From the NCBI GenBank assembly GCA_030123525.1, contig CP126125.1, positions 1,116,001-1,180,000 of the forward strand: a DNA stretch of 64,000 nt, read 5' to 3'. The position numbers were made by a program, and so were the translations under genes. The notes beneath the pieces were generated by a model. That model saw only the letters and a program-made list of their open reading frames with translations, did no database searches and was not told the origin of the DNA. Of the stretch, positions 14,438-22,279 are shown piece by piece (position 1 is the first letter of the stretch; each line of letters opens with the position of its first letter). The DNA comes from ELB16-189 sp018266435. Its GTDB lineage: Bacteria; Bacteroidota; Bacteroidia; Cytophagales; Cyclobacteriaceae.

Positions 14438-16594
14438 CTAAAACCTCATCGTTACCATCAGCAAATAATTGCGGGTGGCTTGTGGATAATAATAATTGGA
14501 AGAAAAAGCCTGTCCTGCGGAAATGTATGGGTAGGTGTTTCCGTTGCTGGCATACTTCACATTCATAAAATTATTCAGCAAAAAACTGACAGAGAACTCA
14601 CGCATACCAATGGGTTTAAAGACATAACTCAGCCTCCAATCATTGATAAAATACGGATCTATCGAACGGCTGTGGTTAGACGTATTGTCCAAATACTGAA
14701 GGCCAACGTACTTGGTCAGCAATCCAATTTCTGCATTTTTAAACGGCCTGTAAATAAAAACGGATCCACCTATTACCGAGGGTGAAAACGCAATGTTCGC
14801 ATTGTGGTGTTGTATATCTGTTTCATTATTTGCCGCATCATAAAGCACTTCAGTAAAATTTTTGATTCGGTTTTGGCTTAGCGTCAAGTTGGCATTCCAC
14901 GTAAAATGGTTGCTGAGTTTTATACCTCCATCCAATTCAATTCCTGCCCGGTAGCTGTCGGCAACATTGGTGCGAATGGGTGCGCCTACATTATTAAGCT
15001 TCCCTGTCAATACCAACTGATTCAAGTAGCTCATAAAATATCCATTGACCGTGAAGGCAAAGTTCCCTTTTCTGATTCGCCATCCTGTTTCCACATCGTG
15101 CAGTGTTTCATGTTGAGGTTGTTGGTTCGGCTGAGCCTGAACAAAGTCGCTGCGTACGGGTTCGCGGTTGCCTACACAATACGAAGCATAGAGTTGCTGG
15201 CCTTCGGCTATTGAATAGGTGAGCCCAATCTTAGGGTTGAAGAAATTATACTGCACATTAAAATTTACATTTACTCTGCCATCTTCCGTGCCTTGTGCTT
15301 TGTAGTCAACCCGCCTGTATTGTAAATCAACAAAGCCCAACCATTTTTCATGCAATTGAAAATTGTTTTTAAAAAAGATATTGAAGTCTTCCTTTTTGCC
15401 ATTGTTGAAATAATAGCGGTAGAATGGAGGAATGGTTACGGCTACTTGTGCCCAGACTACTTCGCCATAATGATCTCCGTCATAGCGGTTGTAGGCCCCG
15501 CCCAAAGTGGAGTTCCATTTTTCTTTTTCATAGTTCAACGACCAGGTCATTCCATAAAACCGATTATCAAGCCATAGCTGGCGAACGAGATCTGTTGTGT
15601 CAATTGTTTTGTTTCCTATTACCGGTGTTGCTATTCCATAGTTTGCTAACGCCTGGGCCGGTTGATATTCTTCATAATACCCTCGGCCGTAGGTGTAATG
15701 CAATGCTGCGTTTGCGTTAAGTTGGTGATTAACTTGATGTGAGAAGTGCAGTTGGTAATGATCTTGCGCATAATTATCAATTTGGTTTTTGTACGTGTAG
15801 TAATTGTAGGTGCGGTGTGTAGCCAGTGTGTCTTGAGGAACGCCATACCACGATTGATACGTGATTTCTTTCCCTCCGAATACAATTGCCTTGATCATTG
15901 TTTTGTTTCCATAATACCCGCCTGATAAATAGTATGATTTAAGGGCTGATGTTGCGCGGTCAATGTATCCATCCGAGCCGATTAGCGACATTCTTCCGTC
16001 AAATGCAAATTTGTTATTGAGACCGGTACCCCATCCCACCGTGTGACGGTGCGTGCCGAATGAACCAAACGAATTGATAATGTCTGCATACGGTGCGTCT
16101 TTGCGGGTGTTGGTTTGCAGATTGATTGAGGCACCAAACGCACCCGCTCCATTGGTTGATGTACCTACTCCACGTTGGATCTGAATATTTTGTGTTGATG
16201 TGGCAATATCGGGTACATCCACCCAATACACTCCCTGCTCTTCGGCATCGTTAAGTACAATACCATTAATCGTTACATTTATCCGGGTAGCATCACTTCC
16301 GCGAATGCGCACTCCGGTGTAGCCAATACCTGCTCCTGCATCTGAAGTGGTGACGAGAGACGGTGTCCAGTTCAGCACAAAGGGCAAGTCTTGCCCAAAG
16401 TTTTGTTTTTGTATTACCGTCTTGCTGATGTTAGAAAAAGCTGTGGGGCTGTTTTCGTTAGCGCGTGTGGCATACACTACTACCTCCTCTTTGAGCTGAC
16501 GCACCGAATCGCGAGGGGGTAATGAATCATTTTGCTGCGCTGCTGTGTGCAGAGCCAGTGCCAGGCTAAGTGCCAGCAGAAAAAGTTTTGACAT
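14438..16594 (-). CDS. TonB-dependent outer-membrane receptor, predicted thiamin uptake
   Basis: A 718-residue outer-membrane active transporter energised by TonB. A signal peptide (about 1-19, ending ALHTAAQ) is followed by a TonB-box-like segment (EEVVVYATR), the plug domain (about 50-170; GYTGVRIRGSDATRINVTI and GAGAFGASINLQT) and a beta-barrel ending in an aromatic residue (VTMRF). It has no carboxypeptidase-like N-terminal domain and no SusD partner, unlike glycan receptors. A TPP riboswitch sits in its leader, so its substrate is inferred to be thiamin, a thiamin phosphate or a precursor. A PnuC-type inner-membrane transporter and a kinase lie about 1 kb upstream on the same strand. Confidence 0.93.
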   Translation of the reverse strand: MSKLFLLALSLALALHTAAQQNDSLPPRDSVRQLKEEVVVYATRANENSPTAFSNISKTVIQKQNFGQDLPFVLNWTPSLVTTSDAGAGIGYTGVRIRGSDATRINVTINGIVLNDAEEQGVYWVDVPDIATSTQNIQIQRGVGTSTNGAGAFGASINLQTNTRKDAPYADIINSFGSFGTHRHTVGWGTGLNNKFAFDGRMSLIGSDGYIDRATSALKSYYLSGGYYGNKTMIKAIVFGGKEITYQSWYGVPQDTLATHRTYNYYTYKNQIDNYAQDHYQLHFSHQVNHQLNANAALHYTYGRGYYEEYQPAQALANYGIATPVIGNKTIDTTDLVRQLWLDNRFYGMTWSLNYEKEKWNSTLGGAYNRYDGDHYGEVVWAQVAVTIPPFYRYYFNNGKKEDFNIFFKNNFQLHEKWLGFVDLQYRRVDYKAQGTEDGRVNVNFNVQYNFFNPKIGLTYSIAEGQQLYASYCVGNREPVRSDFVQAQPNQQPQHETLHDVETGWRIRKGNFAFTVNGYFMSYLNQLVLTGKLNNVGAPIRTNVADSYRAGIELDGGIKLSNHFTWNANLTLSQNRIKNFTEVLYDAANNETDIQHHNANIAFSPSVIGGSVFIYRPFKNAEIGLLTKYVGLQYLDNTSNHSRSIDPYFINDWRLSYVFKPIGMREFSVSFLLNNFMNVKYASNGNTYPYISAGQAFSSNYYYPQATRNYLLMVTMRF

Positions 16595-16647
16595 TTATTT
16601 TTTGGTTTAAACCTGCAGAGCACACAGGGGAATGTGGTGCGTACGTT

Positions 16648-16734
16648 TAACCTTGCCTCCCTTCGGCCGCATTACCGGCATCAGGTTCTATGGGTATAAT
16701 CTCAGCCCGTTTTATTTAAGGCACCCCTTCTCAG
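16648..16734 (-). promoter_or_regulatory. TPP riboswitch (THI box)
   Basis: Read on the minus strand, the leader of the TonB receptor gene has the ordered TPP aptamer blocks: GGGGTGCC, GGGCTGAGA, ACCC, GAACCTGAT, GGTAATGC and AGGGAGGCAAGG. These are the conserved core of the thiamin pyrophosphate riboswitch, including CUGAGA and the ACCUGAU pyrimidine-binding helix arm. About 55 bases separate it from the start codon; GCACCACA and TGTGTGC there could pair in an expression platform. Expression of the receptor is expected to fall when TPP is plentiful. Confidence 0.95.
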
Positions 16735-16829
16735 ATATTCTCTAAGATGCTGCAAAAGTAAATTCAATATTCTAGATTCCAAATTCCGGATTTAAACTAA
16801 TTTTGAATTTGAAAAAATTGTATTGTTAA

Positions 16830-17324
16830 ATGTTTCAAACTAAAATCAACGGAAAGGCTTTTGAAATCGTAAAGAACGATAGGGGGGTTATCGTCAATGG
16901 CAATTCTTTTGCTTGGGATTTTTCCAAGATCAATGAAAATCAATTTCACATTTTACAAAACAACAAAAGCTACCGTGCCGAGTTGGTGAAGATTGATCGC
17001 ACCACCAAAACCGTGCTGTTGAAAATCAACAACAAAACCATTTCAGTGGAAGTGAAAGATCAAATGGATTTGTTGCTGGAAAAAATGGGTATGGCCAATG
17101 GTAGCTCTTCAAAAGTGAACAACATTAAAGCGCCCATGCCCGGTCTGGTCATTGACTTAAAAATAAAAGCCGGTGATGCTGTGAAGGCAGGAGATCCGCT
17201 GTTGGTTTTGGAAGCTATGAAAATGGAAAACATTTTAAAATCGCCAACCGATGCGGTGGTAAAAAATGTAAACGTAAAAAAAGGCGACAGTGTAGAAAAA
17301 GGCCAAGTGTTGATTGAATTCTAA
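16830..17324 (+). CDS. Biotin carboxyl carrier protein of an acyl-CoA carboxylase
   Basis: A 164-residue protein. The C-terminal ~75 residues are a biotinyl domain with the biotinylation motif EAMKMEN (about 131-137), preceded by IKAPMPGLVIDLKIKAGD. The N-terminal ~90 residues match the extra domain of carrier proteins from acetyl/propionyl-CoA or oxaloacetate-type carboxylases. Biotin on the motif lysine carries CO2 between the carboxylase and carboxyltransferase. No carboxylase subunits are encoded in the window. TAATTTTG at 16798-16805 may be its -7 element. Its stop overlaps the end of the convergent NadR-type gene by four bases. Confidence 0.9.
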   Translation: MFQTKINGKAFEIVKNDRGVIVNGNSFAWDFSKINENQFHILQNNKSYRAELVKIDRTTKTVLLKINNKTISVEVKDQMDLLLEKMGMANGSSSKVNNIKAPMPGLVIDLKIKAGDAVKAGDPLLVLEAMKMENILKSPTDAVVKNVNVKKGDSVEKGQVLIEF

Positions 17325-17845
17325 TTTTGAAAAAGAGTCTTAATTTTCTGTTTAATAATCTCTTCTCGCTCGTGCCAATCCCCGCGAACTAATGTTGGTC
17401 TAATTTTTCTTTTCATTAACTCTTCTTCAAAAATCTTCATCATCTGCTCGCGCTGGTTTCCTAAATCACGAAGACCATCTGATACCCAGGGCACATCAAT
17501 GTTGAAAAGAAAATATTGGTCGAATTGAATTTCTTGTTCTAGTTCATGCAAAACAGGTGGTACTACATTCAAATACTGTTTTGAATAAATCTGTGTGGTG
17601 ATCAAATCCGTGTCACAAAAAAGAATTTTATTGGCGGTTTTAGTTTTTTCTTTGATGCGATCTGTTTGGGCTTTTCCTATTTTGATAATGTCTTCCACTG
17701 AAAAATTATTTGACAAAATCATTTCTCTCGAGACTTCAGGAACAAACTCGGTTTGGTACAGCCCGGCAAAATGCCTGGCCATAGTCGATTTGCCCGTGCT
17801 CTCCGGGCCATAGAAACAGATAAGTTTTACATCAGTTTTTTTCAT
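17321..17845 (-). CDS. NadR-type AAA ATPase / ribosylnicotinamide kinase-like protein
   Basis: A 174-residue P-loop protein with Walker A GPESTGKST (about 14-22) and the following EVSREM segment, typical of the C-terminal kinase domain of NadR. The NMN adenylyltransferase and DNA-binding domains of full NadR are absent. In NadR this domain phosphorylates nicotinamide riboside. Its start overlaps the end of the PnuC-type gene by 14 bases, so the two are translationally coupled, suggesting uptake and phosphorylation trapping of the same vitamin. Proximity to the TPP-controlled receptor leaves open a thiamin-related substrate. Confidence 0.85.
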   Translation of the reverse strand: MKKTDVKLICFYGPESTGKSTMARHFAGLYQTEFVPEVSREMILSNNFSVEDIIKIGKAQTDRIKEKTKTANKILFCDTDLITTQIYSKQYLNVVPPVLHELEQEIQFDQYFLFNIDVPWVSDGLRDLGNQREQMMKIFEEELMKRKIRPTLVRGDWHEREEIIKQKIKTLFQN

Positions 17846-18491
17846 ACGATTGGTATTCTCTCACCCAATTCCACCAGCCCCAGGCAGCGAGCACAGCGAG
17901 TATAAAATATTCCAGGCTGTAAAATTTTGCTCCCTTAATAAAGTATAATACCGTGGCCACCAAATCAATGATTATCCAGATTATCCAGCACTCAATTTTT
18001 TTCTGAACCATTAAAAATGTAGTGACAATACTCATTATCAGAATGAATGAATCGGCATACGGAAAAGAACTAGGCAATAAAAAAACGGAAGGCAGCCAAC
18101 GATGCAGTTGGCTGGCCATCAGGCCAAAAAAAGTGGTACCTATTAATCCGGCCATTGAAATCAATAAAAATTGTTTTTGTTTCATGTGGCTTACTTTTAA
18201 TTCTTTTTTTCTGTTTTCTTCTTCGGGTTTAGGATTGGCCCAGCGCCACCAGCCCAGCAAGTTTGTGGCAAAGAAAAAAATCTGAAGCACCATGTCTGGA
18301 TAGAGCTGAATCTGGTAATAGAAAAAAAAAGCGAGTACTACATTAATAATTCCTATTGGCCAACTCCAGATATTTGCTTTGGCTGAAAGGGCAACAGCCA
18401 CCAATCCAAAAACTACTCCAAAAAATTCGAGATGGCTCATGGGGTAGCCAAAAGCGGTAAAGAAAATATTTTTTATATTGAAGAAGTTCAC
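17832..18491 (-). CDS. PnuC-family vitamin transporter (nicotinamide riboside or thiamin)
   Basis: A 219-residue inner-membrane protein with about seven helices. It has the PnuC features WSWPIGIINVVLAFFFYYQ (about 41-59), LYPDMVLQ and NLLGWWRW (about 78-85). PnuC proteins are facilitated-diffusion channels for nicotinamide riboside. The PnuT subgroup of Bacteroidota is predicted from gene context to carry thiamin. The start is taken as GTG 18491, three bases after the aldehyde dehydrogenase stop. An ATG at 18440, in the YPMSHLEF segment, would remove the first 17 residues. It is coupled to the downstream kinase gene by overlap. Substrate is unresolved. Confidence 0.88.
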   Translation of the reverse strand: MNFFNIKNIFFTAFGYPMSHLEFFGVVFGLVAVALSAKANIWSWPIGIINVVLAFFFYYQIQLYPDMVLQIFFFATNLLGWWRWANPKPEEENRKKELKVSHMKQKQFLLISMAGLIGTTFFGLMASQLHRWLPSVFLLPSSFPYADSFILIMSIVTTFLMVQKKIECWIIWIIIDLVATVLYFIKGAKFYSLEYFILAVLAAWGWWNWVREYQSYEKN

Positions 18492-18494
18492 GGC

Positions 18495-19937
18495 TTACAG
18501 TTTCACGCAAACATTTTTTGCTTCCGTGAAAAACCTGAGCGCCTCCAAGCCGCCCTCACGGCCCACACCACTTTGCTTCATGCCTCCGAAGGGTGTGCGC
18601 AAGTCACGGTGCAGCCAGCAGTTGATCCAAATAATTCCACTCTTGATTTGATGAGCTACCCGGTGGGCACGTTTCAAGTTTTCGGTCCAGAGGGTAGCAC
18701 TTAATCCGTAGGGTGTACTGTTTGCGTAAGCAATGGCTTGTTCTTCCGTATTGAAAGGCATAATCGTAACCACCGGTCCGAAGATTTCTTCTTGATTCGT
18801 TCTGCATTTTTCATCAAGACCAACAATTACCGTGGGCTCTATAAAAAAACCATTGGCACAACGGCCGGCCACTTCAAGTTGGTTTCCTCCGGTTAAAATT
18901 TTTCCTCCTTCTTGTTTTGCCAATGCCACATATCCTAATACCTTTTTTAAGTGAGCCTCTGATACCAGAGCGCCTACATTGGTTGATTCGTTCAACAGAT
19001 CACCAACTGTGAGTTGTTTAGTCTGCTTGACAAACTCTTCGACAAAACGATCGAAAATCGTTTGCTCTACAAAAATGCGCGAACCACACAAACAAATTTC
19101 ACCTTGATTGGTAAATGATGAGCGTATCGAGTTTTTTATTGCGTCTTCAAAATTACAATCGCTAAAAACCAGGTTAGGGTTTTTTCCACCCAATTCAAGC
19201 GAAAGTTTTTTAAACATGGGGGCTGCAGTGCCCGCTATTTTTTTTCCTGTTACGGTTCCTCCGGTAAATGAAATCGCGGTAATTTTTGGATGTTCAATTA
19301 GTGCCTGACCTGTTTGTGCTCCTGTGCCATGAACAATATTTAAGACGCCCGCAGGCAATCCGGCCTCCCTGCACAACTGCGAAAACAAAAACGCAGTCAT
19401 GGGGGTAAGCTCAGACGGTTTGGCCACCACGGTGCAGCCTGCAGCCAAAGCCGGAGCTATTTTCCAGGTGAATAAATACAATGGCAAATTCCATGGTGAA
19501 ATACAGCCTACTACACCGATCGGAAAACGAGTGGTATAGTTCACCGAGTCGTTCTCGTTTACATGTGCTTCGCTGGCAAAGTGTTGGGCGGCCGTAGCAT
19601 AAAATCGGATGTTGGAAGCTGCGCGGGGTATATCCAATGACTTTGCCAGTTTCACAGTTTTGCCATTGTCAATGCTTTCGGCAAGTGCTAATTTTTCTAA
19701 ATCACGATCAATCAGGTCAGCCAGCTTCCAAAGTATTTTTGTCCGCTCTTCGGTTGGCATTGTTGACCAAGAAGAGAAAGCATTTTGTGCGGCATCAACT
19801 GCTAATTGAATATCTTCTTTAGTTGAATCAGGAACACGACAGTAAATTTTTCCTTCGGCCGGATTGATGTTGTCAAGCCACTGGCCTGAACAAGGTTCGG
19901 CTAATTTGCCGTTGATATAATTGAGAAGGTTTTGCAT
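18495..19937 (-). CDS. NAD(P)-dependent aldehyde dehydrogenase
   Basis: A 480-residue ALDH superfamily enzyme. It has SPWNLPLYLFTWKIAPALAA (about 143-162), the SFTGGTVTGK cofactor loop, the catalytic glutamate in LELGGKNP (about 250-257) and the nucleophile cysteine in NQGEICLCGSR (about 279-289), where GEIC replaces the usual GQxC. It resembles 2-hydroxymuconic and 2-aminomuconic semialdehyde dehydrogenases, but no other aromatic or kynurenine pathway genes are beside it. It follows the SDR gene by eight bases and precedes the PnuC gene by three, so all are probably in one transcript. Confidence 0.92.
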   Translation of the reverse strand: MQNLLNYINGKLAEPCSGQWLDNINPAEGKIYCRVPDSTKEDIQLAVDAAQNAFSSWSTMPTEERTKILWKLADLIDRDLEKLALAESIDNGKTVKLAKSLDIPRAASNIRFYATAAQHFASEAHVNENDSVNYTTRFPIGVVGCISPWNLPLYLFTWKIAPALAAGCTVVAKPSELTPMTAFLFSQLCREAGLPAGVLNIVHGTGAQTGQALIEHPKITAISFTGGTVTGKKIAGTAAPMFKKLSLELGGKNPNLVFSDCNFEDAIKNSIRSSFTNQGEICLCGSRIFVEQTIFDRFVEEFVKQTKQLTVGDLLNESTNVGALVSEAHLKKVLGYVALAKQEGGKILTGGNQLEVAGRCANGFFIEPTVIVGLDEKCRTNQEEIFGPVVTIMPFNTEEQAIAYANSTPYGLSATLWTENLKRAHRVAHQIKSGIIWINCWLHRDLRTPFGGMKQSGVGREGGLEALRFFTEAKNVCVKL

Positions 19938-19945
19938 ATCACCGT

Positions 19946-20731
19946 TTATAAACTTCCCGTGCGACCGCCATCTACCGGTAAACTCACCCCATTGATGTAG
20001 CTTGCCGCGGGTGTTGCTAAAAATGCCACAGCCGCAGCCACTTCGCTTGCCTCGGCCATACGCCCGGCCGGAATTTCATCAATCATTTCTTTTCTAATTT
20101 CATCCGCTGGCCTTCCTGATTTTTGTGAACGCGATTGTATCAATGCCTCGATTCGGCCAGTCTTTGTGCTGCCGGGTAAAACATTATTTACAGTAATGCC
20201 AAAGGTTGCTAACTCAAGCGACAATGTCTTTGCCCAACTGGCCATTGCCCCACGTACTGTATTTGAAACGCCCAGTCCTTTGATTGGTATTTTTACCGAA
20301 GTAGAAATGATATTGATGATGCGCCCGTAGTTGTTTTTTTTCATGGAGGGTACGCAGGCCTGCACTAAAATCTGGCTGGTGATCAGGTGCGAATGGATCG
20401 CCTTCAAAAAATCTTCAGGCTGCGAATCAATTGCCTGCCCTGCGGGCGGCCCTCCGGTATTGTTGATCAGTATATGGACATCGGTTTGTAAAATTATTTT
20501 TTCTGTTGCCGATTTCACTTTCTCTGGAAAAGAAAAATCAGTTACCGCATAGCGGTGCCGTTGACCAATTGGTGTTGGTAGTTCCTTCAACACGGTTTTT
20601 AACTTTCCTTCATCGCGGGCCAACAATATAACCGTAGCGCCCAGCTCTGCTAACTCTATGGCTGTGGCTTTTCCTATACCCTGTGTGCTGCCACACACTA
20701 TCGCGCATTTACCTTTCAAGTTTAAGTCCAT
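19946..20731 (-). CDS. SDR family oxidoreductase with an atypical active site
   Basis: A 261-residue Rossmann protein with the cofactor-binding GSTQGIGKATA (about 14-24) and NNTGGPP in place of the usual NNAG. The catalytic serine is present in IISTSVKIP, but the canonical YxxxK is missing: the aligned stretch reads GVSNTVRGAMASWAK. This matches the BKR-like SDR subgroup that lacks a perfect catalytic tetrad. The end PAASYINGVSLPVDGGRTGS is standard for the family. A TAATTTTG element (20736-20743) lies four bases before the ATG, overlapping the end of the MATE gene. Reaction unknown. Confidence 0.88.
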   Translation of the reverse strand: MDLNLKGKCAIVCGSTQGIGKATAIELAELGATVILLARDEGKLKTVLKELPTPIGQRHRYAVTDFSFPEKVKSATEKIILQTDVHILINNTGGPPAGQAIDSQPEDFLKAIHSHLITSQILVQACVPSMKKNNYGRIINIISTSVKIPIKGLGVSNTVRGAMASWAKTLSLELATFGITVNNVLPGSTKTGRIEALIQSRSQKSGRPADEIRKEMIDEIPAGRMAEASEVAAAVAFLATPAASYINGVSLPVDGGRTGSL

Positions 20732-20747
20732 CGTACAAAATTAAAAT

Positions 20748-22085
20748 TCATCTTTTCTTTTTCTTCCACCTTCCTGATTTCATATACCCAAACGACATGG
20801 AAAACATTCCCACCCAATACACCATTTCACTGCCCCAGCCCCAGGTAATAGACATATTCCAGGTTTCTAAAACAAGGTAAACATAAATGCAATACACCGT
20901 AAGCGTGATTGATTCAATTATCAGGTTTACTACAGTATTGCCTGTTCCGGTTACTGAATTGAGCCATACCGATGAAAACGACATCATTACCAAAGCAAGC
21001 GAAATGACCCGGATGACAGGAATAGCCTCGGCAATAAACTGATCATCTTGCCGGTAAAACATTAGAAAAGTTCGTGGGTCTATGTTGAGCATTACTGTAA
21101 GAATAGCTGAGCAGGCTAAACTGAGAACTGCTATCCGGTTGATCAACGGTATTACCTCTTCTTCTTTTTGCTGACCTATTACATTGCTCACCATGGTGTT
21201 TGCGGTGGCAGCAAATGACCATGAGAATATGCCAAAGACTCCAAGAATGTTTCGCATACTATTGGATATGGCCAGTGCACGCTCACCATGGTGCTCTATA
21301 AGAATATAAAAATATTCCCAGGTGATGATACTGATGGCATATTGTAAAATCAATGGCAAAGACTTGTAAAAAATATGCCGAAGAGTGCCCACATCAATTT
21401 TCCAATTTTCAAAAAGCGAAAAAGTTTTGTTGATTCCTTTAAAATGAATGACTACAAAAATCACCAGCAGGCCTGCGGCCTCTGCTATAATGGAAGCATA
21501 GGCCGCTCCGTTAAAGCCAATCTGGGCAAACCCGAAGTGACCGTAAATCAGCGCATAATCAAAAAAAATGTTTACTCCCGTTTCTGCCAGGGTTCCCCAA
21601 ATCAACAACCGGGTTTGATTGGTGCCCACCAGCAGCGCGTTGCGCATAACATACAGGTAAAGCAGAGGCAATCCCCAGATTCTTATGTAAGTAAAACCGA
21701 TTACCTGTTCATAAATTTTTGAATCGTGAATCGTGGCTCGCAACAAAACAGGTGCTACCGTGTAGGTGATAAAAATCCCCACAAAAGAAATGGCCAACGA
21801 CAACCACACTCCGTGAAAAAACAAATGACCGATGGCTTTCAAATCATTCTCTCCGGCCTTGCGCGCAATCAAAGTCTGAAGACCATTGTTCAGTCCGTTG
21901 CCAACAACTGCAAAGATCAGGTAGTAAACACCCGTGATGCCCGCACTGGCCAACGATTGCTCACCGAGACCTCCTAAAAAAATATTGTTGGTGAAAAAAT
22001 TAATTTGAGGCACAAGGATAGCCAGCGAAATAGGCATAGCCATGCCAAGAATTTGTTTATATCCGGTTTGTAGCCTTAAGTCCAT
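20748..22085 (-). CDS. MATE family efflux transporter
   Basis: A 445-residue inner-membrane protein with about 12 transmembrane helices in two similar halves, the layout of MATE sodium- or proton-driven multidrug exporters. Recognisable segments are the N-terminal MAMPISLAILVPQINFF (about 15-31), GAAYASIIAEAAGLL (about 193-207) and the second-half ANTMVSNVIGQQKEEEV. The substrate is not predictable. It is the first gene of a minus-strand run with SDR, aldehyde dehydrogenase, PnuC and NadR-type genes. A promoter-like TACTTTTG lies only five bases before its start codon. Confidence 0.92.
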   Translation of the reverse strand: MDLRLQTGYKQILGMAMPISLAILVPQINFFTNNIFLGGLGEQSLASAGITGVYYLIFAVVGNGLNNGLQTLIARKAGENDLKAIGHLFFHGVWLSLAISFVGIFITYTVAPVLLRATIHDSKIYEQVIGFTYIRIWGLPLLYLYVMRNALLVGTNQTRLLIWGTLAETGVNIFFDYALIYGHFGFAQIGFNGAAYASIIAEAAGLLVIFVVIHFKGINKTFSLFENWKIDVGTLRHIFYKSLPLILQYAISIITWEYFYILIEHHGERALAISNSMRNILGVFGIFSWSFAATANTMVSNVIGQQKEEEVIPLINRIAVLSLACSAILTVMLNIDPRTFLMFYRQDDQFIAEAIPVIRVISLALVMMSFSSVWLNSVTGTGNTVVNLIIESITLTVYCIYVYLVLETWNMSITWGWGSEMVYWVGMFSMSFGYMKSGRWKKKKR

Positions 22086-22090
22086 TTTTT

Positions 22091-22098
22091 CAAAAGTA
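22091..22098 (-). promoter_or_regulatory. -7 promoter element of the MATE gene
   Basis: Minus-strand TACTTTTG matches TAnnTTTG and lies five bases upstream of the MATE start codon. Transcription would begin within a few bases of the ATG, giving a leaderless or near-leaderless mRNA. I see no TTG partner at the expected distance. Confidence 0.4.
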
Positions 22099-22279
22099 GG
22101 ATAAAAAATTCAGGCTCACATCTACTGTGATGAATCAAGAAAAGTTGTCATCGCTTTCATTGCCGTAGTAATATTGTGCTGGCTTTTTTTGCGATAGAAT
22201 TAAACGCTTAAAAAAGATGGACATGACCCGCGACATCACTATCTTGCCCAACTGGCCCGAATGACCACCCAACCAACCC

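Noticed and set aside
18495..20731. Kynurenine or aromatic meta-cleavage pathway cluster suggested by the aldehyde dehydrogenase and SDR.
   Set aside because: No dioxygenase, kynureninase, decarboxylase or RidA-like gene lies beside them; two generic oxidoreductases do not define the pathway.
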